Both the position numbers and the translations under genes were made by a program. Positions 27,013-35,787 of a DNA stretch of 64,000 bases are shown one piece after another. How positions within the stretch are numbered: position 1 is the first letter of the stretch; the number at the start of each line of letters is the position of its first letter. The stretch is from Micrococcaceae bacterium Sec5.1 (GTDB taxonomy: Bacteria; Actinomycetota; Actinomycetes; Actinomycetales; Micrococcaceae). Under the pieces are notes generated by a model. That model had not been told where the DNA came from, searched no databases, and saw only the letters and a list, made by a program, of their open reading frames with translations. The stretch covers positions 1,054,001-1,118,000 of the forward strand of contig CP143430.1 in the NCBI GenBank assembly GCA_039636795.1, read 5' to 3'.

Positions 27013-27064
27013 ATCTTCTCTCACATCCTGCGGCTTTTTTCCCGATGTTCTCTCACATCCTGAT
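27013..27064 (-). repeat. Mirrored 32-nt repeat, left arm of module copy 2
   Basis: Two units starting at 27013 and 27045, period 32, ATCTTCTCTCACATCCTG and ATGTTCTCTCACATCCTG. Same position relative to the dehydrogenase stop as in copy 1. Confidence 0.85.
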
Positions 27065-27156
27065 GGATTGGCGGCGTTCGTCTCTCCCTTGCTTCAGGAA
27101 AGCCACGACGTCGGCACCTGACCTGAGTTCGGACGTCGGAACCTGTCGCCCCGGCG

Positions 27157-27267
27157 GTGAGAGAGGATCGGGCGGGAGGGGCGTCGATGTGAGAGAGGAT
27201 CGGGCGGGAGGGGCGTCGATGTGAGAGAAGATCGGGCGGAACGTGCCTCGATGTGAGAGAGGATCGG
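27157..27267 (+). repeat. Mirrored 32-nt repeat, right arm of module copy 2
   Basis: Units start at 27157, 27189, 27221 and 27253, exact 32-base period, core GTGAGAGARGATCGG; inner sequence GCGGGAGGGGCGTCGAT in most. One unit more than copy 1. The 593 bases from 26743 to 27335 hold only these repeats and the gene fragment; no intact gene was seen. Confidence 0.9.
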
Positions 27268-27335
27268 ACATAGCTGACGCGGGCCGGATGAGTCTGGGGG
27301 AAAACTCCGACCCGCGCCAGGTCTATGGGGGCCGA

Positions 27336-30236
27336 TCAGGCGATGACCTTCATGGCCTGCCAACCCGAGCCGAGGCTAACGGGCGGAACGTTGCTGAGCG
27401 TTCCGCTTCCCGATCCGGGATAGAGCCACAAAGTGTCTCCGATACGGCCTACGACGTCGTTCTTACCGTCGCCGTCAAGGTCCCGTGGCCCGGCCAGCGC
27501 AGTGCGGGTTCCCCAGCCCGTCCCGATCTGCGTCCATTGCAGCCAGCCCCCGGAACCATTGCCCGGATATAGCCATAATGCGCCTGTATCAGTGCGCCGC
27601 GCCAGTACATCTGCCTTGCCGTCACCATTGAAATCGCCGCTGCTGAAGATGGAGTTCATGACGCCCCAACCCCAGCCGACGGTATAGGGGGTCCGCTGTC
27701 CTCCAGCACCATTTCCTTCATACAAACGGAGGTCGCCGTTGCTGCGACGTGCCATGAGATCGGGAATACCGTCACCACTGAAATCCCCTGGTGAGAAGAG
27801 CTGCGTCATGGTGCTCCAACCGATGCTGACCTGCTTCCGTGCACCAAAGCTGCCAGCTCCATCACCTGGGTAGAACCACAGGACGTCGCCGGATCGTGCC
27901 AGGACGTCGGGCTTCCCGTCGCTGTTGAAATCGCCCGGGGTGATGGTGTCCGTGTTGGCTGACCAGGCGGGTGCAGGCAAGGCGAGTTGCCGTGGGCCGA
28001 GTCCACCTGCGCCGTTGCCGGGATACAGGTACAGGTTCCCGGCGGTATCAGCCGCCAGGACGTCAGCGCGGCCGTCACCGTTGAAGTCATGGGCCGACGG
28101 CGGTCCGGCTGCCGGAACGGTGTACGTCTGGGTAGCCACAGCCGAAGTGTTGCCCGCGGTATCGACGCCTATGTATTTGAGCGTCAGCGTGGAGCTGCCC
28201 ATCACAATCGGGCTGGTGTACTTGATGTTCGTAGCAGACTCCGTGGCCGTGGGGGTGCTGCCGTTCGTCGTGTAATAGATGGCCGCCCCAGGCTCGTTGG
28301 CTGTCAGCGTGATCGTGGCGCCGCTGGCCAAGGCCCGTGAGGTGGGATTGGCCGTCACAACAGGAGCCGTCGTGTCCGGCGGAATCGTGTAGGTCTGTGT
28401 TGCGACGTCGGAGGTGTTTCCAGCCGTGTCCTTCGCGAAGTACTTCAGGGTCATGGGGCCGGGCCCATTGAACGTAATTGGCGCGGTATACACCAGGCCG
28501 GCCGTGAGGGGATCAGTGCCGTCTGTGGTGTAACGGATTTCCGCTGGTTCGTTGGCGGACAAGGTGATGGTGGTACCTGTTGCGTAGGCCCCGCCTGCAG
28601 GGTTGGCCGTCACGACGGGCTTGGTGACGTCAGGGCCCGTGGAGTACGTCTGGGTGGCCACGACCGAGGAATTGTTGGCGCCGTCAACGGCGAAGTACTT
28701 CAGGGTCATCGGGCCATTCAGCGGGATGGGGCTGGCGTACTTGCTGCTCGCCGTCGTGGGGTTGCTGCCGTCCGTGGTGTAGTAGATCGTCGCCGTCTCA
28801 TTGGCAGTGAGGGTGATGGATTGACCCACAGCGTATGTTCCACCCGGAGGCGTCGCAGTGACCACGGGGGCAACGTTGTCCGTTCCCAGGTACGCCTCAA
28901 ACTCGGCCAGACCGGCGTTCGTGGTGGTGGAGCTTACTGAGGTGATGTTCAAACGCACAGAGCTCACGGTCTTTGCCGGGAAGTTGATGGTGAGTCCGGA
29001 GCCATTATTGGGAAGGGCAGGGACTGTCACTGTGCTTCCGTCCGAGAACAACAGGTTTCCTCCGGTGACTTGGTCCGAGAGGAGCGGCCGGTCGAACAAG
29101 GTCACCGAGTTGATGGTCCTTGTGGGGGAGAAGTTGTATTGAATCCAACTGCCTGCCTTTTCGCCGGCTGTTACCCACTCACGGGTTGCGTCCATGGGGG
29201 CGCCCCAGTCGTACCCATCCCGGGCCTTCTCCGGACTCTGGGCTGCTGCTTTCTGGGATGACGCCGTGACGGTGGTCCCTGCCGACTTAGCGGCGTTGCC
29301 CACCCACTCAATGGCTGTGATGTATTGCCGCTTCAGCCACTCGTCGTAGGGGGAATCGGGGCAACCTTCGCCGGGACTGCTGCAGATATACATGTCGAAA
29401 TCCGCGAATCGCACGAAGGTGTCCACCTTCGCAGTGAGTTCAGCACCCGTCACATTCTGGGGGTACTCGTCAATCACGTATGCATCGTAGGCCAGGGAAG
29501 TATGGGGCCCGGTGTAACTGCGCGTAGCCAACTGGGCGAATTTGGCAGTTGCCCAATGGTCGCTGTGGTCGTAGGGGTTGTTAAAGTTGCCGGTCCAATC
29601 CTGTGTACGGAACGTGGTCGGTTGGAAGTTGGCCACCAGCCGGTTCAGCGCCGTCTGGAACTGTGACTTGGTGAACGTGGCGGCATTGTCCACGGGCCTG
29701 ATGGAGGAAAGCCGTCCATCCCAGAGTTTGAGGATGCTCTGATCGTTGTACGCCGCACTGCCATCACCATTCGGGAAACCATCGGGCAGCCGCATGAACA
29801 CTACCGAGATGTTTGGTGCGCCATTGAGGGTTTGCATAGTGAGCGGCCGATTGGGAACGCCTGCGTCCGAGGTCGTCCAGGAATCAGACACCCCTGCCAT
29901 CTTGGAGTAACTGGCCCTGATTCCGGCTTCCAGGCCCTTCCAGTACGAAGCGCCCTCGCCGGCCTCGCCCGCAGTGGTAAACACCGTTTGGACGCAGCGT
30001 TTGGCTTGGATATCCCTCATGAAATCGGGGCTCAGGAAAATCAGGTCATCGTCCGTGTGGGCAACGATCTGCATGGCCCCGCCGGTTCCGGCACACGGCG
30101 GTACGGCTGACACCGCAGGGGCACCCGAAAATGCGACGAGTCCCGCGAAGGCCAGAGCCGGACTAAAGATAAAACCCAGAAGGCTGAAAAAATGGGATTG
30201 CCGATTCGGACGACGGACGTGTTTTGGACGGTCCAC
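27336..30236 (-). CDS. Secreted PIG-L family deacetylase-like protein with sheet-rich repeats and FG-GAP/VCBS propeller
   Basis: About 966 residues. GTG at 30236 is preferred because AAAGGAG sits seven bases upstream; the ATG at 30242 is only one base from it. A signal peptide ends near residue 45. PIG-L domain: MQIVAHTDDDLIFLSPDFM (the metal motif, variant of AHPDDE) and HSDHWATAKFA near 230. Then a discoidin-like domain (about 320-450), three ~80-residue chitobiase C-terminal-like repeats (TITLSANEPAEIRYTTDGTD type), and C-terminal FG-GAP repeats (HDFNGDGRADVLAADTAGNL and similar). Probably an extracellular amidohydrolase on N-acetylated glycans; the substrate is unknown. Confidence 0.88.
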   Translation of the reverse strand: MDRPKHVRRPNRQSHFFSLLGFIFSPALAFAGLVAFSGAPAVSAVPPCAGTGGAMQIVAHTDDDLIFLSPDFMRDIQAKRCVQTVFTTAGEAGEGASYWKGLEAGIRASYSKMAGVSDSWTTSDAGVPNRPLTMQTLNGAPNISVVFMRLPDGFPNGDGSAAYNDQSILKLWDGRLSSIRPVDNAATFTKSQFQTALNRLVANFQPTTFRTQDWTGNFNNPYDHSDHWATAKFAQLATRSYTGPHTSLAYDAYVIDEYPQNVTGAELTAKVDTFVRFADFDMYICSSPGEGCPDSPYDEWLKRQYITAIEWVGNAAKSAGTTVTASSQKAAAQSPEKARDGYDWGAPMDATREWVTAGEKAGSWIQYNFSPTRTINSVTLFDRPLLSDQVTGGNLLFSDGSTVTVPALPNNGSGLTINFPAKTVSSVRLNITSVSSTTTNAGLAEFEAYLGTDNVAPVVTATPPGGTYAVGQSITLTANETATIYYTTDGSNPTTASSKYASPIPLNGPMTLKYFAVDGANNSSVVATQTYSTGPDVTKPVVTANPAGGAYATGTTITLSANEPAEIRYTTDGTDPLTAGLVYTAPITFNGPGPMTLKYFAKDTAGNTSDVATQTYTIPPDTTAPVVTANPTSRALASGATITLTANEPGAAIYYTTNGSTPTATESATNIKYTSPIVMGSSTLTLKYIGVDTAGNTSAVATQTYTVPAAGPPSAHDFNGDGRADVLAADTAGNLYLYPGNGAGGLGPRQLALPAPAWSANTDTITPGDFNSDGKPDVLARSGDVLWFYPGDGAGSFGARKQVSIGWSTMTQLFSPGDFSGDGIPDLMARRSNGDLRLYEGNGAGGQRTPYTVGWGWGVMNSIFSSGDFNGDGKADVLARRTDTGALWLYPGNGSGGWLQWTQIGTGWGTRTALAGPRDLDGDGKNDVVGRIGDTLWLYPGSGSGTLSNVPPVSLGSGWQAMKVIA

Positions 30237-30364
30237 AACCATGCTCCTTTGAGCAGATGTTGGGCCCCCCAGCCGGCAAACTTACGACGCCCATAGGGAC
30301 GTCATTCGAATGGAGTTATGCGCTATCCGAGCTCTCAGAGGAACGGAAAGCGATGCAGTGAGCG

Positions 30365-31165
30365 CTACTGTACTCCTCCGGGCCGGGCCTGAACAGGGTT
30401 CCGGCACACTTCCACGAACGCTTTAAAAGGCGCCAACCGCTCCGCATCCGGAAGCTGGGAAGCTTCCGGATGCCACTGCACTGAGGCCACCCAGCGGGAA
30501 GGGTCTTCAAGCGCTTCCACAGTGCCGTCGTCGGCGATCGCCGTCACCACCAGGCCTTCACCCACCCTGTCCACCGCCTGATGATGCCCCGAAGCGATCT
30601 TGATGGAAGTCCCTTCCGGAGCACCATAGAGCGCGGCGGTCTTCGAACCGGGTACCAGCACGACGTCGTGCCACGCCCACTCGTTGGCCGCGGGGTCATC
30701 GGGATTCAAGCCGTTGTGGTTGACGGCCGACGGTGCCATGTCCTGGATCAGCGTCCCGCCGTAGAGCACGTTCAGCAACTGGTGGCCGCGGCAAATCCCC
30801 AGCAGCGGAAGGCCGGCGTCGATCGTGGCCCGCGCGACGTCGATGTCCAAGTGATCCTGTTCCGGGTTGACGTCATATACCGAGTCCTCCGGGTCCTGGC
30901 CGTAAAGACGCGGTTCCAGGTCCCCGCCGCCGGGCAGCAGCACGCCGTCGAGCGTTTTCATGACCGAGGCCAGACGCCCGGCGCTGTCGGCCGAAACGGG
31001 GGTCAGCAACACCGGCTGCGCACCCGCTTCACCGAGCAGATCCACAATAAAGGTGAACAGTTGGTTGGCTTCGCCCACGCGGGCGTCGGGATTGTCCGAG
31101 CTGCTAAGGCGGACCGGAACTCCGATACGCGGCCGGGCGAAAGCGCCGTCATCTGAAGTCTTCAT
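30365..31165 (-). CDS. Gamma-glutamyl-gamma-aminobutyrate hydrolase family protein (class I glutamine amidotransferase)
   Basis: 266 residues, peptidase C26/PuuD family. Nucleophile Cys in PLLGICRGHQLLNVLYGG, preceded by GVLLPGGGDLEPRLYG; the catalytic His-Glu pair is in SVQWHPEAS near the C-terminus. PuuD-type enzymes release GABA from gamma-glutamyl-GABA in putrescine breakdown. No other puu gene adjoins it, so the substrate is uncertain. It starts 74 bases from the divergent LOG-like gene; no strong ribosome site was seen. Confidence 0.88.
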   Translation of the reverse strand: MKTSDDGAFARPRIGVPVRLSSSDNPDARVGEANQLFTFIVDLLGEAGAQPVLLTPVSADSAGRLASVMKTLDGVLLPGGGDLEPRLYGQDPEDSVYDVNPEQDHLDIDVARATIDAGLPLLGICRGHQLLNVLYGGTLIQDMAPSAVNHNGLNPDDPAANEWAWHDVVLVPGSKTAALYGAPEGTSIKIASGHHQAVDRVGEGLVVTAIADDGTVEALEDPSRWVASVQWHPEASQLPDAERLAPFKAFVEVCRNPVQARPGGVQ

Positions 31166-31227
31166 GCTTCATCATGCAACGGAACATCGCCCTGCGCGTA
31201 AACGGGACTCAGGCCGTTCGGCACTAC

Positions 31228-31240
31228 TACGCTGATGCCA
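31228..31240 (+). promoter_or_regulatory. Possible leaderless -10 element before the LOG-like gene
   Basis: TACGCT (31228-31233) lies six bases before ATG at 31240, the spacing seen for actinobacterial leaderless transcripts. No ribosome site precedes this ATG. No good -35 is visible. Confidence 0.4.
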
Positions 31241-32376
31241 TGAATCCCTCCGGTGCCTTGAACCCAAGTCCACGGACGCTCGACGTCGAAAGCATCGTCC
31301 ATTTCGACAAACTGGTTACTTCCGGGGCCGGGTCCATGCACGGCTGGCACGCACAGTCCCTGGACCTTCGCGGACGTTCACGGGAACTAAAAATGATGGA
31401 CCCGCAGGGCGCTATCTTCCTGGGATGCACTTTCGACGACGGCATCGAGGAGAGCCTTCGAAGCCGCGGCGCGCTCATCTTTCCCAAGATGCGCGGCGTA
31501 CCGTTCAACCCGTACCGCGGCACCCTCTACACAGCAAGGGAACTCTACGAGGACATTTCCACTACCGAGTATGAAGCCACCCTGGACGCAAGGATTTATG
31601 AGTGGAGCATCCTTCCAGGCAAACGGGCAAGCCTGGACGCGACGCTCGCCGCAGCCCTCCACGACCACGCCATTGGCGATGCCCTGGACGAACTGCTGCA
31701 AGACGGTGAGTTATCCGGTACCAAGCTGGTAGGCGTCATGGGAGGACACGCCGCCCAGCGCGGAACCAAGGAATTCGACGACGCCGCGCGGCTGGGTCGC
31801 TTGCTCGCGCAAGCCGGATTCACGGTAGCCACCGGCGGTGGCCCCGGTGCGATGGAAGCAGCCAACATGGGCGCCTACCTCAGCGGACTGCCCGACGCCG
31901 ATTCCACCGCAGCCCTGCAAACGCTCGCTTCCATCCCCGGGTTCAGGCCCTCGGTGACGGCTTGGGCGCGGCAAGCAGCCGCCGTCGTCGAACGTTACCC
32001 GGAAGGCACCGCGACGCTCGGCATACCCACGTGGTTCTACGGCCACGAGCCACCAAACCTGTTCGCAACCCACATCGCGAAGTACTTCGCCAACGCGATC
32101 CGGGAAGCGATCCTCCTGGAGCTTTGCAACGGTGGGATCGTGTTCCTGCCGGGTTCCGCCGGAACCGTGCAGGAGATCTTCCAGGACGCCTGCGAAAACT
32201 ATTACGGCGCCCCCGAAACCATCACTCCCATGGTCCTGGTGGGCCGCGATCATTGGGAACAGACCTACCCGGCGTGGCCGATGCTGCGGAGCCTCGCTGC
32301 CGGGAGGCCCATGGCGGAGAGGATCTTCCTGGTGGACACTGTGGAGGATGCGCTCGCAGTCGTGGCCGCGGGCTAG
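31240..32376 (+). CDS. LOG family (TIGR00730-like) Rossmann nucleotide-binding protein with N-terminal extension
   Basis: 378 residues from ATG 31240; an in-frame ATG at 31174 lies just nine bases from the divergent gene start and is less likely. The C-terminal half is a LOG/lysine-decarboxylase-like fold: KLVGVMGGHAAQRGTKEFDD, FTVATGGGPGAMEAANMGAY and FLPGSAGTVQEIFQDACENY, the last a variant of PGGxGTxxE with Ser for Gly. LOG enzymes release cytokinin-type bases from ribotides. The N-terminal ~160 residues (GAIFLGCTFDDGIEESLRSRG and following) are extra and unassigned. Function uncertain. Confidence 0.82.
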   Translation: MNPSGALNPSPRTLDVESIVHFDKLVTSGAGSMHGWHAQSLDLRGRSRELKMMDPQGAIFLGCTFDDGIEESLRSRGALIFPKMRGVPFNPYRGTLYTARELYEDISTTEYEATLDARIYEWSILPGKRASLDATLAAALHDHAIGDALDELLQDGELSGTKLVGVMGGHAAQRGTKEFDDAARLGRLLAQAGFTVATGGGPGAMEAANMGAYLSGLPDADSTAALQTLASIPGFRPSVTAWARQAAAVVERYPEGTATLGIPTWFYGHEPPNLFATHIAKYFANAIREAILLELCNGGIVFLPGSAGTVQEIFQDACENYYGAPETITPMVLVGRDHWEQTYPAWPMLRSLAAGRPMAERIFLVDTVEDALAVVAAG

Positions 32377-32391
32377 AAGTTGCTGGAAGGG

Positions 32392-33306
32392 CTAGAAATC
32401 CTTACTGCAGGGGCCGGAGCCGAGTTGGGCAAGGCCCGTCTTGTCCCCGGCGGCGTACTCGCGAACCCACGAGGCTTGGTCGTACATCAGTTGGCGGGGG
32501 TCATCCACATGGTCCAAACCAAGAACGTGTCCGAGTTCGTGCATGATCACGGCCGTGCCCACTTCCTTGCCCTGGGGTGAGTCCATGATCCCGGCGAACT
32601 GGGGTGCATCCAACGATACCGAGCCAGTCACGTAAGCCTTATAGCCGTTGCTCAGGCCGATGGAAGAGCTTCCGCCCAAGCCGACCGTTTGCCCGGTCAG
32701 CCTCGGCACCTGCTCTGGTGTAGTCCAGGCAATGAGCACAGGCGCCCAGCGGTCACCGTAAGTCGTCGGCTGGTAGCCGGCCCTGTTGGTGGTGGGTAAT
32801 TCGGACGTCGGACCGTCATAAATGAAGTGCAGCCCGGAGGCGAGGCTGGCCTGCCGGACGGCGTCCTCCACCATCGAATACCAGCTTGTTGGGGCCAGGT
32901 CCGAGTTCACCACGTAGTGGATCGGCCTGCAAGGGGAGTATGCCAGGGGAGTTCCGTCTGCTTTGACGGCCAGGAATTTGTAGGAAGTGCTGGTTCGCTG
33001 CAATGGCGCCGGCGTCCCCAGTGGCGCGTCGGCTTCTTCAAAGCCGGGCAGTGGATCCTGACGCTGGCCAAAGGGAACCAGCCCGGGGTGCGGCGCCTGG
33101 CTCTGCGTCGTGGAATCGGACCAGAACCTTTGAAGTTCGCCGCTGAAGTAGGCGCCGGCGCAGACCAAACCGAGGATGCCGAACAGGAACAGGATGGCCG
33201 CGATGCTGCTGTGTTTGATGGGCGGTCTGGGCGGCGGCATGGCATGCTGCTGATAAGGCGGCGGGGGATAGGGGTCAGGCCTCTCTGGCGACCCATAAGG
33301 TTCCAT
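32392..33306 (-). CDS. Membrane-anchored matrixin-like zinc metalloprotease, copy 1
   Basis: 304 residues. Pro/Tyr-rich cytoplasmic N-terminus, one membrane helix (about 34-55), then an extracellular domain. The metzincin zinc motif HELGHVLGLDH spans about residues 256-266 and a Met-turn-like LMY follows eight residues later. The length between helix and motif fits a compact matrixin domain. The homologous gene follows at 33422-34315 on the same strand with the same architecture (YKFLAVKADGTPLAYSPCRP matches YKFLATNDDGTPVGYSPCRP). Substrate unknown. Confidence 0.82.
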   Translation of the reverse strand: MEPYGSPERPDPYPPPPYQQHAMPPPRPPIKHSSIAAILFLFGILGLVCAGAYFSGELQRFWSDSTTQSQAPHPGLVPFGQRQDPLPGFEEADAPLGTPAPLQRTSTSYKFLAVKADGTPLAYSPCRPIHYVVNSDLAPTSWYSMVEDAVRQASLASGLHFIYDGPTSELPTTNRAGYQPTTYGDRWAPVLIAWTTPEQVPRLTGQTVGLGGSSSIGLSNGYKAYVTGSVSLDAPQFAGIMDSPQGKEVGTAVIMHELGHVLGLDHVDDPRQLMYDQASWVREYAAGDKTGLAQLGSGPCSKDF

Positions 33307-33421
33307 CGAACCCCCTCACGGGACGGCCCAATCGGACGGTGAGCGCCGCCGTCGGCCGCTTCCGTCAGGATAGAACCGATGGCGCGGTGAGTCCATGGCG
33401 GTGAGGCCAAGCTTCGGAGCT

Positions 33422-34315
33422 TCAGATGTCCTTGCGGCAAGGAGCCGAGGCCAGGAGGTGGAGGCCGTTCAGGTCGCCGGCGGCCAATCCGTCAGGGGCG
33501 CCGATCTCCGGGTACATCAGCTGAATGGGATCATCAACATGATCCAAACCCATGACGTGCCCCAGTTCGTGCTGCATGACGGCCAGCACGTAGTCCGAAC
33601 CACCCTCCTCGGCAAGGAGCTCCATTACTTGCGGGGTGTCGAGCTCCAGGCTGCCCGTGATGTAGCTCTTGGGACCGTTGTTGAGCGAGTACATGGTGCT
33701 GCCGCCCGTACCGATGACGGTCTCAGCCAGCGCCGGAGCCGTCTCAGGTGTGGTCCATGAAATCAGCAAGGGCGCCCACCGGTCGCCGTACTTGGACGGT
33801 TGGTACGGTTCGCGTTTCGCTGTGGGGAGTTCGTCGGTGCTGCCATCGTTGACGAACTGGATCCCGGATGCCGCAGAAATATTGGCGATTGCGGTGGTAA
33901 GCAGTGCATCCGTACCCTCAGGCGCAGTGGCGTCGTTTACTACGTAGTGCAAGGGTCGGCACGGCGAGTACCCAACCGGGGTGCCGTCGTCGTTGGTTGC
34001 AAGGAACTTGTATGAATTGCTGGCGTTAGCTGGTGGCAGTGGCGACGCCAGCGGGGCGTCCGCCTCCTCGATTCCTGGCGGCGGCGCGTCCAAGGCACGG
34101 GCCGGGGTCTGCTGGATCGGCTCGCTCTTGGGCGAATTGGGCAGGGCCACGCCCGGAAACAGCCCGACGATTCGCGGATCGCCGTGGAGCAAACCGCTGA
34201 CAAGGACAGCCACGACGGCGGCGACACCGGCCATGAGGACGCCACGAAGAATTCGGAGGGTTGTGCCCGCACGGCGGTGTTTTGGCGCGCGCAACGGCGG
34301 CTGCTCCGAATCCAC
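33422..34315 (-). CDS. Membrane-anchored matrixin-like zinc metalloprotease, copy 2
   Basis: 297 residues, paralogue of the preceding entry. Basic N-terminus, membrane helix at about 22-43, zinc motif HELGHVMGLDH at about 249-259, then DDPIQLMYPE. Paired cysteines near YSPCRPLHY and the C-terminal APCRKD are conserved between both copies, suggesting a disulfide. Tandem duplication within the same strand is the simplest origin; the two differ most in the N-terminal region. Confidence 0.82.
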   Translation of the reverse strand: MDSEQPPLRAPKHRRAGTTLRILRGVLMAGVAAVVAVLVSGLLHGDPRIVGLFPGVALPNSPKSEPIQQTPARALDAPPPGIEEADAPLASPLPPANASNSYKFLATNDDGTPVGYSPCRPLHYVVNDATAPEGTDALLTTAIANISAASGIQFVNDGSTDELPTAKREPYQPSKYGDRWAPLLISWTTPETAPALAETVIGTGGSTMYSLNNGPKSYITGSLELDTPQVMELLAEEGGSDYVLAVMQHELGHVMGLDHVDDPIQLMYPEIGAPDGLAAGDLNGLHLLASAPCRKDI

Positions 34316-34378
34316 GGTTCTCCATTCCCTACGCCCCGGTCACGCGGGGCCGCGCGGAGGACGAACCAACATTACCGC

Positions 34379-35542
34379 CTAGACGATCATCGTTCCGAAC
34401 GCGAGGCCAAGCGCGTAGGTGGCTGCCGCAGCACCCAGGCCGATCGCCAACTGCCGGAAGCCACGGCTCAGCGGTGAGGTCCCGGACAACAGCCCGACGA
34501 CGGCGCCAGTCGCCAGGAGCGCGATGCCCACCAGAACACCGGCTACTACCAGTGCCGCCACACCCGTCATGCCGAAAATGAACGGAAGGATGGGCACGAT
34601 GGCACCAGAGGCGAAGAAGCAGAAGCTGGACATCGCGGCACCCCACGCAGACCCCACGGTTTCGTGGTCGTCAGCGGGTTGCTCCTTCTCCGGTTGCAAG
34701 GAAAGGCTCGGATCGCAGTCGCAACTGAAGAGTCCCATGCGTTCGGCGGCGCGGTGCTCGGCGGCCTCGCGGGTCATGCCCCTGGCCAGGTAGACCAGCA
34801 CGAGCTCGTTGTGCTCGATGTCCAGAGAAGGGGCGGCAGTGAGGGTAGCCTGCGTGGGCAGCGTGGCGTTGAGCAACTCCCGTTGCGAGCGGACCGAAAC
34901 GTACTCACCGGCGCCCATGGACAGGGCACCGGCCAGCAAACCGGCCACGCCACTCATGAGGACCACAGGGCTGGGAACGCCCGTTGCGGCCATGCCCATG
35001 ACCAGTGAAAGGTTGCTCACCAGGCCATCGTTGGCCCCAAAAACGGCGGCACGGAAAGTACCCGAAAGCCTGTTGCGGCCACGGGTGGCAAGACCCCGAA
35101 CAACTTCTTCGTGGATTTGTTCGTCGGCAACCATGGCCGGGGTCGCGGCAGGCTCGGCACCGTAAGGGGAGCGGCCTTCCGCGCGCTGCGCCAACGCGAG
35201 CACGAAGACGGAACCGAAGTGCCGTGCCAGGAAGCCAAGTAGCTGGCTACGGGTGGAGGCACCCTTCGGCATTCCAGCATGCTCTCCGAGCAGCTTGAGC
35301 CAGTGTGCCTCATGCCTTCCCTCGGCCTCGGCCAAGGCGAGCAGGATCTGGCGTTCCTCGCCGTCACGACGCTGGGCGAGCTCCCGGTAGACGGCGGCTT
35401 CGGCACGCTCATCGGCCAGGTATTGACGCCAGCGCCTGATGTCCGCAGGCGTGGGCGGGGCTGGTTGGGGCGGTGTTCCGGATCCGCGGGCGGGGTCCGG
35501 AGCGGGGCTCGACGAACCGTGGGATTCCTGGTGCTTTTGCAC
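34379..35542 (-). CDS. Ferritin-like domain fused to VIT1/CCC1-type transporter (MbfA-like)
   Basis: 387 residues. After a Pro-rich start, a rubrerythrin/ferritin-like four-helix domain (about 35-135) with metal-ligand Glu/His spacing: YLADERAEAAVYRELAQ and LALAEAEGRHEAHWLKLLGE. The remainder is a VIT1/CCC1 transporter with five hydrophobic segments (FGANDGLVSNLSLVMGMA; GALSMGAGEYVSVRSQREL). Membrane-bound ferritins of this type export iron or manganese and protect against peroxide stress; here that is inferred from architecture. Monocistronic as far as the sequence shows. Confidence 0.88.
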   Translation of the reverse strand: MQKHQESHGSSSPAPDPARGSGTPPQPAPPTPADIRRWRQYLADERAEAAVYRELAQRRDGEERQILLALAEAEGRHEAHWLKLLGEHAGMPKGASTRSQLLGFLARHFGSVFVLALAQRAEGRSPYGAEPAATPAMVADEQIHEEVVRGLATRGRNRLSGTFRAAVFGANDGLVSNLSLVMGMAATGVPSPVVLMSGVAGLLAGALSMGAGEYVSVRSQRELLNATLPTQATLTAAPSLDIEHNELVLVYLARGMTREAAEHRAAERMGLFSCDCDPSLSLQPEKEQPADDHETVGSAWGAAMSSFCFFASGAIVPILPFIFGMTGVAALVVAGVLVGIALLATGAVVGLLSGTSPLSRGFRQLAIGLGAAAATYALGLAFGTMIV

Positions 35543-35787
35543 TTTCTCTCCTGTGCTGGGTGGGGTAGTTGCGGCCCCATTGCAACGCCCACTGTACCGC
35601 TTATTGGCGCGGATTTTTGGCCGGTATTCCTTAGCGGGAATGTTCGGCGTGCCTTAATTTTGGGCGCGATCCACGCATGCCTTGACCCTCTTCAAGCACA
35701 GTGCTCAGATGGAAGGACAGGGGCGGGGGCCCTCCCCGTACTCGTCTCAGCAGGCTGCTTGCCAGCCCACCAGACGGAGGTTGCAGC

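Noticed and set aside
26849..27267. Possible CRISPR array from the 32-base periodicity
   Set aside because: The intervals between cores are near-identical rather than unique spacers, the cores are only ~15 bases, and both orientations occur; no cas gene is present.
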